Below, piece after piece: positions 17,647 through 25,441 of a DNA stretch of 64,000 nt (positions within the stretch are counted from its first letter, which is position 1; each line of letters begins with the position of its first letter). Source of the stretch: DASTFY01 sp963829955 (GTDB taxonomy: Bacteria; Actinomycetota; Acidimicrobiia; Acidimicrobiales; Ilumatobacteraceae). The notes beneath the pieces are model-generated. The model did not search any database. It was not told the origin of the DNA and saw only the letters and a list, made by a program, of their open reading frames with translations. The DNA is taken from assembly GCA_963829955.1 (NCBI GenBank), contig CAWHKS010000004.1, forward strand, positions 1-64,000, written 5' to 3'. The translations under genes and the position numbers were made by a program.

Positions 17647-17829
17647 ATGCCCGAATCCCGGACCGCCAAGCACCTGATCGGACAGGACGTCGCCATCGAC
17701 TGCCATGACGGCCGCCGCACCCGTGGCCGGCTGCTCAACGCCACCGCCCGCAGCCTGTGGGTGGTGACGGGCGACGAGGACCGGTTCATCCCCGTGACGT
17801 CGATCGCGCACGTGCACCTGGCTCGATAG
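17647..17829 (+). CDS. 60-residue LSm-like small protein
   Basis: A 60-residue protein starting with ATG at 17647 behind a strong AGGAGG site 7 bases upstream. The sequence GQDVAIDCHDGRRTRGRLLN, then WVVTGDEDRFIPVTSIAHVH, has the alternating strand pattern of an Sm-like barrel (the Sm1-like 'DGRRTRGRL' turn and the hydrophobic last strand). This is a fold guess, not a proven homology. It follows the response regulator after 108 bases and could be part of its unit. An RNA-binding or small adaptor role is possible. An upstream in-frame ATG at 17572 lacks such a ribosome-binding site. Confidence 0.6.
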   Translation: MPESRTAKHLIGQDVAIDCHDGRRTRGRLLNATARSLWVVTGDEDRFIPVTSIAHVHLAR

Positions 17830-17922
17830 GCGCCGCAAGGCGGACCACCATCGGCAGGATCCTCGCGATCAGCGGCCGTCCCGCCCGTCGCACCCCGGAC
17901 CTCCGCGGGCGACCATGGTGCC

Positions 17923-18390
17923 ATGGACAACGCTGCGCTCATCGACCGCTACGAGGCCGGACCGGCAGAGGTGCGGGACGCCCTGGCCGGCATCGGTGCT
18001 GACGAGCTCGACCGGCGACCAGCACCGGACGCCTGGACGGCGCGGGAGGTCGTGCACCACCTGGCGGACAGCGAGACGACGAGCTGCCTCCGGCTGCGGA
18101 GGATGCTGGCCATGGACCGCCCGGAGCTCCAGAGCTACGACGAGGCAGCGTGGGCGGTGGAGCCCCGCCTGGCCTATGACGAGCCCATCGAGCCGCCGCT
18201 CGCCGTGCTGGACGCGGTTCGGGCGGCCACGGCCGTCCTCCTGCGCCGGCTCGACGACGCCGACTTCGCGCGGCTCGGCGTCCATCCCGAGCACGACGAC
18301 TACTCCGTGCAGATCTGGCTGGAGATCTACGCCGACCACGCACACATCCACGCCGACCAGATCCGGCGCGCCCGGCAAGGGCTGGCCTGA
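17923..18390 (+). CDS. DinB-family (DinB_2) metalloprotein
   Basis: A 155-residue four-helix-bundle protein of the DinB/DUF664 superfamily. It carries the three expected metal-ligand histidines: the first in REVVHHLADSE and the other two in DHAHIHADQIRR near the C-terminus. The N-terminal helix ALIDRYEAGPAEVRDALAGI and the DRRPAPDAWTAREV turn are typical. Members are thiol-dependent transferases (mycothiol or bacillithiol) or of unknown activity; the substrate here is unknown. The ORF is intact. It converges on the dioxygenase gene with 9 bases between stops. Confidence 0.85.
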   Translation: MDNAALIDRYEAGPAEVRDALAGIGADELDRRPAPDAWTAREVVHHLADSETTSCLRLRRMLAMDRPELQSYDEAAWAVEPRLAYDEPIEPPLAVLDAVRAATAVLLRRLDDADFARLGVHPEHDDYSVQIWLEIYADHAHIHADQIRRARQGLA

Positions 18391-18399
18391 GCCCGCCGA

Positions 18400-19137
18400 T
18401 CAGACGACCGGTTGGTGGTAGGCGACCGACGGTGGTTGCAGCAGCAACCGCTGTCGCTCGGTCAGCTGCTCGAGCAGACCCGCCGGCCACCGCTGGTCCT
18501 CCGCCCACGTCGAGCTGCCCGGCGAGTACTTGTACAGCAGCGTGCGCCGGACCTCCGGACCGCGCCAGGCCAGCGTGCCGTGGGTGAGCGCCTCCGTGAA
18601 CACCACCAGGTCGCCGGCGGCAAGCGGGACCTCCACGGCCAGCCGTCCGTCGGGCCGCTCGGGGAAGGCGAAGCCCGCCTTGTGGCTCCCCGGCACGCAG
18701 CAGAAGCCGCCACCCCCGGCGGGATGGTCGACCAGCGCCCACTGCACCGCGACCAGACCGCAGCGGATCCTCCCGTCGCGCACGAGGTAGTACTGCGCGG
18801 GGTCGAACGGCGTGGCCCCGCCGTGCAGGCCGAGCCCGCTCGTGCCCGGCGCCATCACGATGCCGTACGCATGGTCGAGGCGGACGTGCGCACCGCACAG
18901 CTCGACCATCATGTCGAACACCGCCGGATGGTCGATCAGGCGCTGGAACGCCACGGCGCGGGGCAGATGACCGCTGAAGCGCTGGCTCTGGATCGTCTCG
19001 CCCGGCGGCGCCAGTCCGAGGCCGTCGATCGCAGCGTGGAGCACGGCCAGCTCGGCTGAGCCGAGCACTCCCCGGCGCACGAGGAAGCCCTGCAGGTCGA
19101 AGGAGTAGCGCTCGTCGTCGGTCAGCGGCCCCACCAC
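18400..19137 (-). CDS. Phytanoyl-CoA dioxygenase (PhyH) family protein with HxG in place of HxD
   Basis: A 245-residue cupin-fold protein of the Fe(II)/2-oxoglutarate-dependent PhyH family. The family core is seen in VQWALVDHPAGGGGFCCVPG followed by SHKAGF, and in AGDLVVFTEALTHGTLAWRG with H186 as distal metal ligand and R193 or R197 for 2-oxoglutarate. At the proximal site the sequence is GLGLHGGATPF: H105 is present but the usual Asp/Glu two residues later is Gly. This HxG arrangement also occurs in a large uncharacterised PhyH subgroup and in related halogenases. The substrate is unknown. It starts with GTG at 19137, with a TAGGGT box 5 bases upstream. Confidence 0.85.
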   Translation of the reverse strand: MVGPLTDDERYSFDLQGFLVRRGVLGSAELAVLHAAIDGLGLAPPGETIQSQRFSGHLPRAVAFQRLIDHPAVFDMMVELCGAHVRLDHAYGIVMAPGTSGLGLHGGATPFDPAQYYLVRDGRIRCGLVAVQWALVDHPAGGGGFCCVPGSHKAGFAFPERPDGRLAVEVPLAAGDLVVFTEALTHGTLAWRGPEVRRTLLYKYSPGSSTWAEDQRWPAGLLEQLTERQRLLLQPPSVAYHQPVV

Positions 19138-19201
19138 CGGCCACCCTAAAGGGAGTGTGCGTCGGGCGCGCGGTGCCCAGCAGCGCGGCCTGTCTGCCTT
19201 C

Positions 19202-19207
19202 TATGGT
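19202..19207 (+). promoter_or_regulatory. -10 box (TATGGT) of a leaderless promoter
   Basis: TATGGT is followed by 6 bases and the ATG at 19214 of the luciferase-like monooxygenase gene; this favours that start over an upstream in-frame codon at 19157. Confidence 0.45.
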
Positions 19208-19213
19208 GCGCCG

Positions 19214-20437
19214 ATGGACCGGCTCCGCTTCGGCACGTTCTTGGCCCCCCACCACCCATTGGGCGAGAGCCCGACACTGCTCTTCCGGCGCGACCTCGAC
19301 CTCGTGGAGCACCTCGACCGTTTGGGCTACGACGAGTTCTGGTGCGGGGAGCACCACTCGAGCGGCTGGGAGATGATCGCCTCGCCCGAGATGTTTCTCG
19401 CCGCCGCCGGTGAGCGCACGGGGACCATCAAGCTCGGCACCGGCGTGGTGTCGCTGCCGTACCATCACCCCTTCCAGGTGGCCCAGCGCATCGTCCAGCT
19501 CGACCACATGACGAGGGGTCGGGCCATGTTCGGCAGCGGTCCGGGCGCGCTCCCGTCCGACGCCCGCACGATGGGGGTCGATCCCATGTTGCTGCGGGAC
19601 CGGCAGGACGAGTCACTCGGCGTCATCCGCCGCCTGCTGAGCGGCGAGGACCGGTTCACCTACGAGTCCGACTGGTTCACGTTGCGCGACGCCGCACTCC
19701 AACTGCTCCCCGTGCAGCGGGACATGCCGATGACGGTCGCCTCCTCCATCAGCCCGAGCGGCATGCAGCTGGCCGGCAAGTACGGGATCGGCGTGCTCTC
19801 GATCGCCTCGAACTCCACCGCCGGCCTGCAGGCGCTCCCCACCCAGTGGGGGCTGGCCGAGGAGAGCGCGGCGACGCACGGACAGCAGGTCGATCGGGCG
19901 GCGTGGCGCGTGCTGATGGCGTGGCACATCGCCGAGGACAAGGAGCAGGCCCGGCGAGAGGCCGTCGACGGGCTCCACCGCTGGCACAACGAGTACAACG
20001 TCCACGTTCTGGGGCGCCCGGGTGCGGTGCGGGTCGAGAGCGCCTGGGAGCTGCTCGAACAGGTGGCGGAGCAGGGGTCGAACGGAGCCGGGGCCGCGGT
20101 GATCGGCACTCCAGACGACCTCGTCGCCGCCATCCGTCACCTCCAGGAGTTGACCGGCGGCTTCGGCGTCGTGCTCGGCTTCGCCCACGACTGGGCCAAC
20201 CACGAGGCCACGATGCGCAGCTGGGAGCTGGTGGCCCGCTACGTCATCCCCGAACTGGACGGCTCCCTACGCCCGCTGCGGGCGTCGGCCGACTACGTGC
20301 ACGAGAACCAGAGCGAGCTCATCGCGGGGGCGTCGGCCGCCGTCATGCAGAAGATCATGGCCAACGAGACCGCGGCCAAGGCGATGGCGGTGACCATGCA
20401 GCAGATGGCCGAGCGTCATCAGCAACAGCAGAGCTGA
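19214..20437 (+). CDS. Luciferase-like (LLM class) flavin monooxygenase
   Basis: A 407-residue TIM-barrel enzyme of the bacterial luciferase-like family, close in layout to limonene-monooxygenase-type LLM proteins. Characteristic blocks are LVEHLDRLGYDEFWCGEHHS, TGTIKLGTGVVSLPYHHPFQ, QLDHMTRGRAMFGSGPGALP and MQLAGKYGIGVLSI. It would use reduced FMN or F420 to oxidise an organic substrate; neither cofactor nor substrate can be read from the sequence. The ORF is intact. The C-terminal 40 residues are Ala/Gln/Met-rich (AVTMQQMAERHQQQQS). Its last 170 bases overlap the open tail of the zinc-ribbon ORF on the other strand, which I think is an error in the latter. Confidence 0.88.
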   Translation: MDRLRFGTFLAPHHPLGESPTLLFRRDLDLVEHLDRLGYDEFWCGEHHSSGWEMIASPEMFLAAAGERTGTIKLGTGVVSLPYHHPFQVAQRIVQLDHMTRGRAMFGSGPGALPSDARTMGVDPMLLRDRQDESLGVIRRLLSGEDRFTYESDWFTLRDAALQLLPVQRDMPMTVASSISPSGMQLAGKYGIGVLSIASNSTAGLQALPTQWGLAEESAATHGQQVDRAAWRVLMAWHIAEDKEQARREAVDGLHRWHNEYNVHVLGRPGAVRVESAWELLEQVAEQGSNGAGAAVIGTPDDLVAAIRHLQELTGGFGVVLGFAHDWANHEATMRSWELVARYVIPELDGSLRPLRASADYVHENQSELIAGASAAVMQKIMANETAAKAMAVTMQQMAERHQQQQS

Positions 20438-20662
20438 CGCACGGCCGCCAGCAGGCCAGCCTGCCAACGAGCCCGGCTCGTCGTCGGCGCGCTGGGCCAC
20501 CGCGTTGGCCGTGACGTTCACCTTCGGGACGTACTCGGGTGCCTCGACCTCCCGGGCGGTGGCGGCGTACCGGGCGCGCAGCTCGTCCACGCAGACCGGG
20601 CACGGTCCGTAGAGGTCGGCGTCCACCGAGCGGTGGCAGCGGGGGCAGTCGAATGTCGTCAT
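20267..20662 (-). CDS. Small zinc-ribbon protein (3' end uncertain)
   Basis: The first 45 residues hold two CxxC pairs (FDCPRCHRSVDADLYG and PCPVCVDELRARY), a zinc ribbon, then EVEAPEYVPKVNVTANAVAQ. The ATG at 20662 has a GAGG site 8 bases upstream. From about 20480 downward the frame runs without a stop into the luciferase-like gene on the other strand and becomes low-complexity. The real protein is probably only about 65-70 residues and ends near 20450-20480, with the stop lost to a 1-base error. It follows the mycothiol-dependent-type gene downstream on the same strand by 10 bases. Function unknown. Confidence 0.55.
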   Translation of the reverse strand: MTTFDCPRCHRSVDADLYGPCPVCVDELRARYAATAREVEAPEYVPKVNVTANAVAQRADDEPGSLAGWPAGGRASALLLLMTLGHLLHGHRHRLGRGLVGHDLLHDGGRRPRDELALVLVHVVGRRPQRA

Positions 20663-20672
20663 CGCCACAACC

Positions 20673-21473
20673 TCAGATCACGTTGAAGGCATCGAGGACC
20701 TGGGCGGCGTAGGCCTCGTCGCCTTCGATGCTCACGCCCATTGACCGCCAGTCCCGCCGCTTGGTCCCCCAGCACACGAACTCGTGCGCCGTGGACCGCA
20801 CGACTGCCGCCGCACTGCCGTCGGCGTCGGGCACGACGGAGGTGAGCCCACCGGGCTCGGTCGGTGGCTGCAGCGACCAGCCCCCACCGCCAGGACCGTC
20901 GAGGACCAGGGTGACGGGCCGGTCGACGACGGACAGGGCGTCGGTGCACATCTGCGGGAGGCCGGCCAGCATCCAGGTCATCGTCTCCGTGAGCACGGCG
21001 GGATCCTGGGGCAGGTCGCGGCCCACAGGCCCATTGGGCGCCGCGATGTCCCAGCGCAGGTGGCAGTAGTGGTCGAACACGAGCGCGTTGGCCAGCAGGT
21101 GGAGCGGATGGCTGCCCAGGTTGGCCAGCGGCACGACGGTCGTCGCCACGCCCTGGCCCTGCAGGGCGACGAGCGCCTCACGCCCCTTCGCGCCCCATTC
21201 CTCGTAGTCGGCCATGACCTCGGCGCTCGTCCAGTCCTTCCGGGCTCCCACCGGCACCTCGGCATTCGCCTCCACATCCGGGCTGCTCCCACCGTCGATC
21301 GAGCCGGGATCGGCGATCGTGTGGAACACCGCGCCCATGTGGGCGGCCACGTCCTGCACCCGCCAGCCTGCGCAGTCGCTCGGCGCCGCCCACTCCTGCG
21401 CGCTCAGGCTGCGGAACAGCTCCAACGCCCGCGCCCGCTCGGCATCGAGCGCACTGATGGCCTCCGTCGTCAT
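20673..21473 (-). CDS. Maleylpyruvate isomerase / DinB-superfamily (MDMPI) protein
   Basis: A 266-residue protein of the actinobacterial TIGR03083/MDMPI-N family. The N-terminal helix bundle has the metal-binding pattern WRVQDVAAHMGAVFHTIADP and FDHYCHLRWD, with histidines at the expected places. A C-terminal sterol-carrier-like domain follows (RPVTLVLDGPGGGGWSL and ADGSAAAVVRSTAHEFVCWG). Relatives are mycothiol-dependent enzymes such as maleylpyruvate isomerase; the exact substrate is unknown. The ATG at 21473 has an AAGGGAG site. It follows the amidohydrolase gene on the same strand after 55 bases and may share its transcript. Confidence 0.85.
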   Translation of the reverse strand: MTTEAISALDAERARALELFRSLSAQEWAAPSDCAGWRVQDVAAHMGAVFHTIADPGSIDGGSSPDVEANAEVPVGARKDWTSAEVMADYEEWGAKGREALVALQGQGVATTVVPLANLGSHPLHLLANALVFDHYCHLRWDIAAPNGPVGRDLPQDPAVLTETMTWMLAGLPQMCTDALSVVDRPVTLVLDGPGGGGWSLQPPTEPGGLTSVVPDADGSAAAVVRSTAHEFVCWGTKRRDWRSMGVSIEGDEAYAAQVLDAFNVI

Positions 21474-21528
21474 GGAATGCTCCCTTGCCGGCTCGGGGAG
21501 GACCGGCCGGGCGAGCGTAGAGGACCGC

Positions 21529-23222
21529 TCAGTCGGTCGAGCGGAGCAGCCGGCCCGCCAGCACACCCGTGTGCTCCCCGTGGTCCATGAAGACCTGGCC
21601 GTTGACCACGGAGTACTCGTAGCCGCTGCTGCCCTGCACGTAGCGGCCGGCGCCGCCCGGGAAGTCGTGGACGAACTCGGGCTGATGGAGGGTGAGCTCG
21701 TCGAGGTCGATCACGTTCAGGTCGGCGAACGCGCCTGGTCGCAGCACACCACGGTCGACGATGCCGAACAGCTCGGCGGTGTCGGAGGTCAGCCGGCGGA
21801 TGGCCTCCTCCAGCTCCCAACGGCCCTTCTCCCTGATCCAGTAGGTCAGGTAGAAGGTGGGCTGGCTGGCGTCCATGATCTGGCCCACGTGCGCACCGGA
21901 ATCGCCGAGGCCGAGCGTCACCAGCGGATCGTCGAGCATCTCCTCGACGGCGCCGAGGCACTGGTTGAGGAAGGGGTAGTTACACACCAGCGCGCCGTCG
22001 GTCTCCAGCGCCAGCTCGATGAATGCCGCGGCCGGCGAGACCCCGCGCCGTTCGGCGTGGGCGGCCAGGCTGCTCTCCGGATCGCAGTCGTAGCGGGCCG
22101 GGCCGGGCGGCAACACGTACAACTCCCGCAGGTCGAGGCGGGGCTGGTGCTCCTCCGCCTCGGCGATCAGCTGCGCACGGGTGGCGGCATCGCGCAACGA
22201 GAGAAGTTGCTCCTGCACCGAATGACCGCGGAGCTGCGCGCCACGCGGGACTGCCGTCGAACGGTGTGCGGCTCTGGAGCCCGAACAGGACGCCCACGCC
22301 ACGCGCCGTCGTCTGCGGCCGGACGCAGCCGCCGAGGGTGTTCTGCTCCTTGGCGAAGCCGACCACGCGGCGGAACAGTTCGGGCCGGCGGTCGGACTGG
22401 GCCAGGCCGAAGGTGACCGGCCGACCCGAGCGGCGCGACACCTCGCCCATCCAGGCCAGCTCGGCGCGCGTTCCCGACAGATCCTCACTGTCACGCTCGC
22501 CGATGCCGCGACGCGCTCTCGAACACGCCTCGCCGGTGCCGGCCCAGCACGTCGGCGATCGCGTACAGCTCGTCCGGCGTGGCCCACGTGCCGGGCACCG
22601 GACGGCCGTCGGGCACCGTGTGGAGCAGCGTCCACGACGTGGAGAAGCCGAGCGCTCCCGCCTCCATGGCCTCGTCGACCAGCTCCACCATCGCCGCGAT
22701 GTCCTCGTCCGAGGCCGGTGCGTCGTCCATGCTGCGCTCGCCCATGGCGTGGTGGCGCACCGCGCAGTGCCCGACCATCCCGCCCACGTTCGGGCCCTTG
22801 GGGAGCCGGTTCATGGTCTCCAGGTAGTCACCGTAGGACACCCAGTCCCAGGGCAGGCCACCGAGGATGGCTTCCCGCGGGATGTCCTCGACGCTCTCCA
22901 TGAGCTCGGCCAAATAGGCCCGGTCCTCGGGACGGCACGGGGCGAAGGTGACGCCACAGTTGCCCATGACGACGCTGGTCACGCCGTGCCAGCAGCTCGA
23001 CGAGCCGATCGGATCCCAGGCGAGCTGGGCGTCGAGGTGGGTGTGGATGTCCACGAAACCGGGCGTGACGATGCAACCCTCGGCGTCGAGCTCGCGGTGA
23101 CCCTTGGCATCCAGCGCGGCACCGACGGCGACCACGCGGTCGCCGCGGACTCCCACGTCAGCGGGCCGGGCCGGAGCCCCTGTGCCCTCGACGACCGTGC
23201 CGTTCCTGATGATCAGATCCAT
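21529..23222 (-). CDS. D-aminoacylase / N-acyl-D-amino-acid deacylase family amidohydrolase (frameshifted)
   Basis: Metal-dependent amidohydrolase of about 564 residues. The N-terminal part has the metal motif GFVDIHTHLDAQLAWDP and the GNCGVTFAPC segment that marks the D-aminoacylase-like group. The middle is in a second frame (RSGRPVTFGLAQSDRRPELF) between about 22500 and 22260. The C-terminal part is in a third, with the conserved GLGDSGAHVGQIMDASQPTF and SVVNGQVFMDHGEHTGVLAG. Two 1-base shifts restore one gene. Many members of this group hydrolyse N-acyl-D-amino acids or related amides; the physiological substrate is not known. Start at 23222 behind an AGGGGA site. Confidence 0.85.
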
Positions 23223-23367
23223 GTCCACAAGCCGTCCCCTTGCTGTCGGGCATGGCATATCCGAGCGTGTCTACCCATCCGGTGCCCCGCCTCGCCACCT
23301 TGTGACGGCACTTGTCACAGAGGTGACACCAAGGGCGCGCGGGCCGTCAGCCATCGGACGCGCACCG

Positions 23368-23373
23368 TAGGCT
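23368..23373 (+). promoter_or_regulatory. -10 box (TAGGCT) of a leaderless promoter
   Basis: TAGGCT is followed by 7 bases and the ATG at 23381 of the F420-type oxidoreductase gene. Confidence 0.45.
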
Positions 23374-23380
23374 CGCTCCG

Positions 23381-24397
23381 ATGAGCACCTCCGAGACGGC
23401 CACACGCAGGTCCGCAGCGGCTATCCGCATGGGCCTGCAGATCCCGAGCTTCACGTATCCCGGTGTCCCTGACGCCGAACTCTTCGAACGGGTGGCGGAC
23501 ATCGCCACGACCGCGGAGCGCGCGGGCTTCGACTCCATCTACGTGATGGACCACTTCTACCAACTCCCCCTGCTCGGCCCGCCCAACGATCCGATGATGG
23601 AGGCCTACACGCTGCTGTCGGCGCTGGCCGCCCGGACCCGGACCGTCAAACTCGGAGCGATGGTCGGTGGAGTGACGTACCGGAACCCGGCCCTCTTGGC
23701 CAAGGAGGTCACGACGCTCGACGTGATCTCCAGCGGGCGGGCCATCTGGGCCATCGGGGCGGCCTGGTTCGAGGAGGAACACGACGGCTACGGCTACGAC
23801 TTCGGCACGTTCACCGAGCGCTTCGAGAAGCTTGAAGAGGCGCTGCAGATCGTCAAGAGCATGTTCGTGAACGACAGCACCACCTTCGACGGCAAGTGGT
23901 TCAAGGTGAAGGACGCGCTCAACGTGCCCCGGCCCGTCACGCCCGGCGGCCCTCCCGTCCTCATCGGCGGCAGCGGCGAGAAGAAGACGCTGCGGATGGT
24001 CGCTCAGTACGCGGACGCCTGCAACGTGTTCGGTCAGCCGGAGGATGTCGGTCGTCTCATGGGCGTACTCGACGAGCACTGCGCCACGCTCGGTCGCGAC
24101 CCGGCCGAGGTGTGGCGGACCCGGCTCGGCACGCTGGTCGTCGGCCGGACGGTCGAGGAGGCCGAGGAGAAGGTGGCCCGCCGCTTCGGTGCGTCCAAGC
24201 TGACCGAACTGCCCGAGGACATGCAGGCCAACCTCCGGCGGATGCTCTTGATCGGCGACGAGGCCACGATCCTCGAGGCGGTGCAGGCCTACCTCGACGC
24301 CGGCCTGGACGGGTTGATCTTCAACATGCCCGACGCCCACGACCTCGAACCGGTGGAGATGGCCGGGGCCATGTTGTCGAAGGTCCTGCTCAGGTGA
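23381..24397 (+). CDS. LLM-class F420-dependent oxidoreductase
   Basis: A 338-residue luciferase-like TIM-barrel protein that resembles the F420-dependent subgroup common in actinobacteria. Signature blocks are ERAGFDSIYVMDHFYQLPLL, RTVKLGAMVGGVTYRNPALL, DVISSGRAIWAIGAAWFEEE and PPVLIGGSGEKKTLRMVAQY. It would transfer hydride from reduced F420 to an unknown substrate. The ORF is intact. The first 15 residues (Ser/Thr/Arg-rich) are probably a flexible tail, but the TAGGCT box supports the start at 23381. The CobC-like gene starts 19 bases after its stop. Confidence 0.88.
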   Translation: MSTSETATRRSAAAIRMGLQIPSFTYPGVPDAELFERVADIATTAERAGFDSIYVMDHFYQLPLLGPPNDPMMEAYTLLSALAARTRTVKLGAMVGGVTYRNPALLAKEVTTLDVISSGRAIWAIGAAWFEEEHDGYGYDFGTFTERFEKLEEALQIVKSMFVNDSTTFDGKWFKVKDALNVPRPVTPGGPPVLIGGSGEKKTLRMVAQYADACNVFGQPEDVGRLMGVLDEHCATLGRDPAEVWRTRLGTLVVGRTVEEAEEKVARRFGASKLTELPEDMQANLRRMLLIGDEATILEAVQAYLDAGLDGLIFNMPDAHDLEPVEMAGAMLSKVLLR

Positions 24398-24416
24398 AGC
24401 CCGCGGTCACCGGGCG

Positions 24417-25364
24417 GTGACCCGACCACTCGACGACGGCACGACCTTTGCGCCCGGGCCTCACGGCGGTGACGGCGACGCGGTGGCCCGGCTGCTGGGG
24501 CTCGACCCGGACGACCTGCTGGACCTGTCGGCCAGTCTCAACCCGCTGGCCCCGGACGTCGCTGCCGTCGTGCGATCGCTCGATGCTCGTTGCATCCGCA
24601 ACTATCCTTCCGATGAGGACGCGACGACCCTCCTGGCGGACGCTATCGGCGTGCCCGCCGACCGGCTCCTGCTCACCAACGGTGGCGCCGAAGCCATCGT
24701 GCTCGTGGCCGCCGAGCATCCCGTCGGCGTGGTGCCGGAACCGGCGTTCTCGCTCTACCGCCGCCACCTCGCGTGCGTGGATCCGATCGATGGCGAGGGA
24801 GCGCTGGTCTGGAAGGCGAACCCGTCGTCGCCGCTCGGGGAGCCGGCGCACCCCGACGAGCGGGCCGGGGTGTGGGACGAAGCGTTCTGGCCTCTGGCCA
24901 CCGGCACGTGGACGAGAGGCGACGAGAGCGCCTATCGGCTCGGCTCGCTGACCAAGCTGTGGAGCTGCCCCGGCCTGCGGCTCGGCTACGTCATCGCGCC
25001 GGGGCCGGCCGAACGCGAGGCGCTGGCGCGCCGGCAACCGCGCTGGGCCGTCAACGGACTGGCGCTAGCCGCCGTTCCGTCGCTGCTGGCGGCCACGGAT
25101 CTGGCGGGCTGGCAGGCCGGCATCGCCGCTCTCCGGGCGGACCTGGCGGGCATCTGGCGGACCGCGGGGTTCACGGTGCACGAGGGGGCCGCGAACTGGA
25201 TCCTCGTGGAGGACGCCGCCGGTTGGCGCACCCCGCTGGCACAGAACGGCGTCCTGGTGCGGGACTGCGCCAGCTTCGGCCTCCCCGGCACGATCCGGGT
25301 CGCCGTGCCCGATGCGGACGGGCTGGTCACGGTCGCTCGAGCGGTGCGCGCGGTGGGCGCTTGA
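24417..25364 (+). CDS. CobC/CobD-like PLP-dependent aminotransferase (cobalamin-type)
   Basis: A 315-residue class I/II PLP enzyme. The N-terminus (GPHGGDGDAVARLLGL and LDLSASLNPLAPDVAAVVR) matches the threonine-phosphate decarboxylase / CobC group, whose members begin with a gGd motif and an SxNxNP-like loop. The PLP lysine lies in RLGSLTKLWSCPGLRLGYVI. In the cobalamin pathway this group makes (R)-1-aminopropan-2-ol phosphate or acts in aminopropanol attachment, which fits cobU, cobS and cbiB 2-4 kb downstream. It starts with GTG at 24417. A histidinol-phosphate aminotransferase-like role cannot be excluded. Confidence 0.75.
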   Translation: MTRPLDDGTTFAPGPHGGDGDAVARLLGLDPDDLLDLSASLNPLAPDVAAVVRSLDARCIRNYPSDEDATTLLADAIGVPADRLLLTNGGAEAIVLVAAEHPVGVVPEPAFSLYRRHLACVDPIDGEGALVWKANPSSPLGEPAHPDERAGVWDEAFWPLATGTWTRGDESAYRLGSLTKLWSCPGLRLGYVIAPGPAEREALARRQPRWAVNGLALAAVPSLLAATDLAGWQAGIAALRADLAGIWRTAGFTVHEGAANWILVEDAAGWRTPLAQNGVLVRDCASFGLPGTIRVAVPDADGLVTVARAVRAVGA

Positions 25365-25441
25365 CGCTGGGACCGCCCGAGAGGAGCGCAGTGGCCTGCG
25401 GTTATGCTCGCTGCGCTCTCGAAGGGAGAAGGCCAGACCAG

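Noticed and set aside
20267..20450. Overlap of the zinc-ribbon ORF with the 3' end of the luciferase-like gene as a real gene overlap
   Set aside because: The overlapping tail is low-complexity and unlike the first 65 residues; a lost stop codon is the simpler explanation.
24300..24420. Possible cobalamin riboswitch before the CobC-like gene
   Set aside because: The gap is only 19 bases and no B12-box-like motif was seen in the sequence before it.
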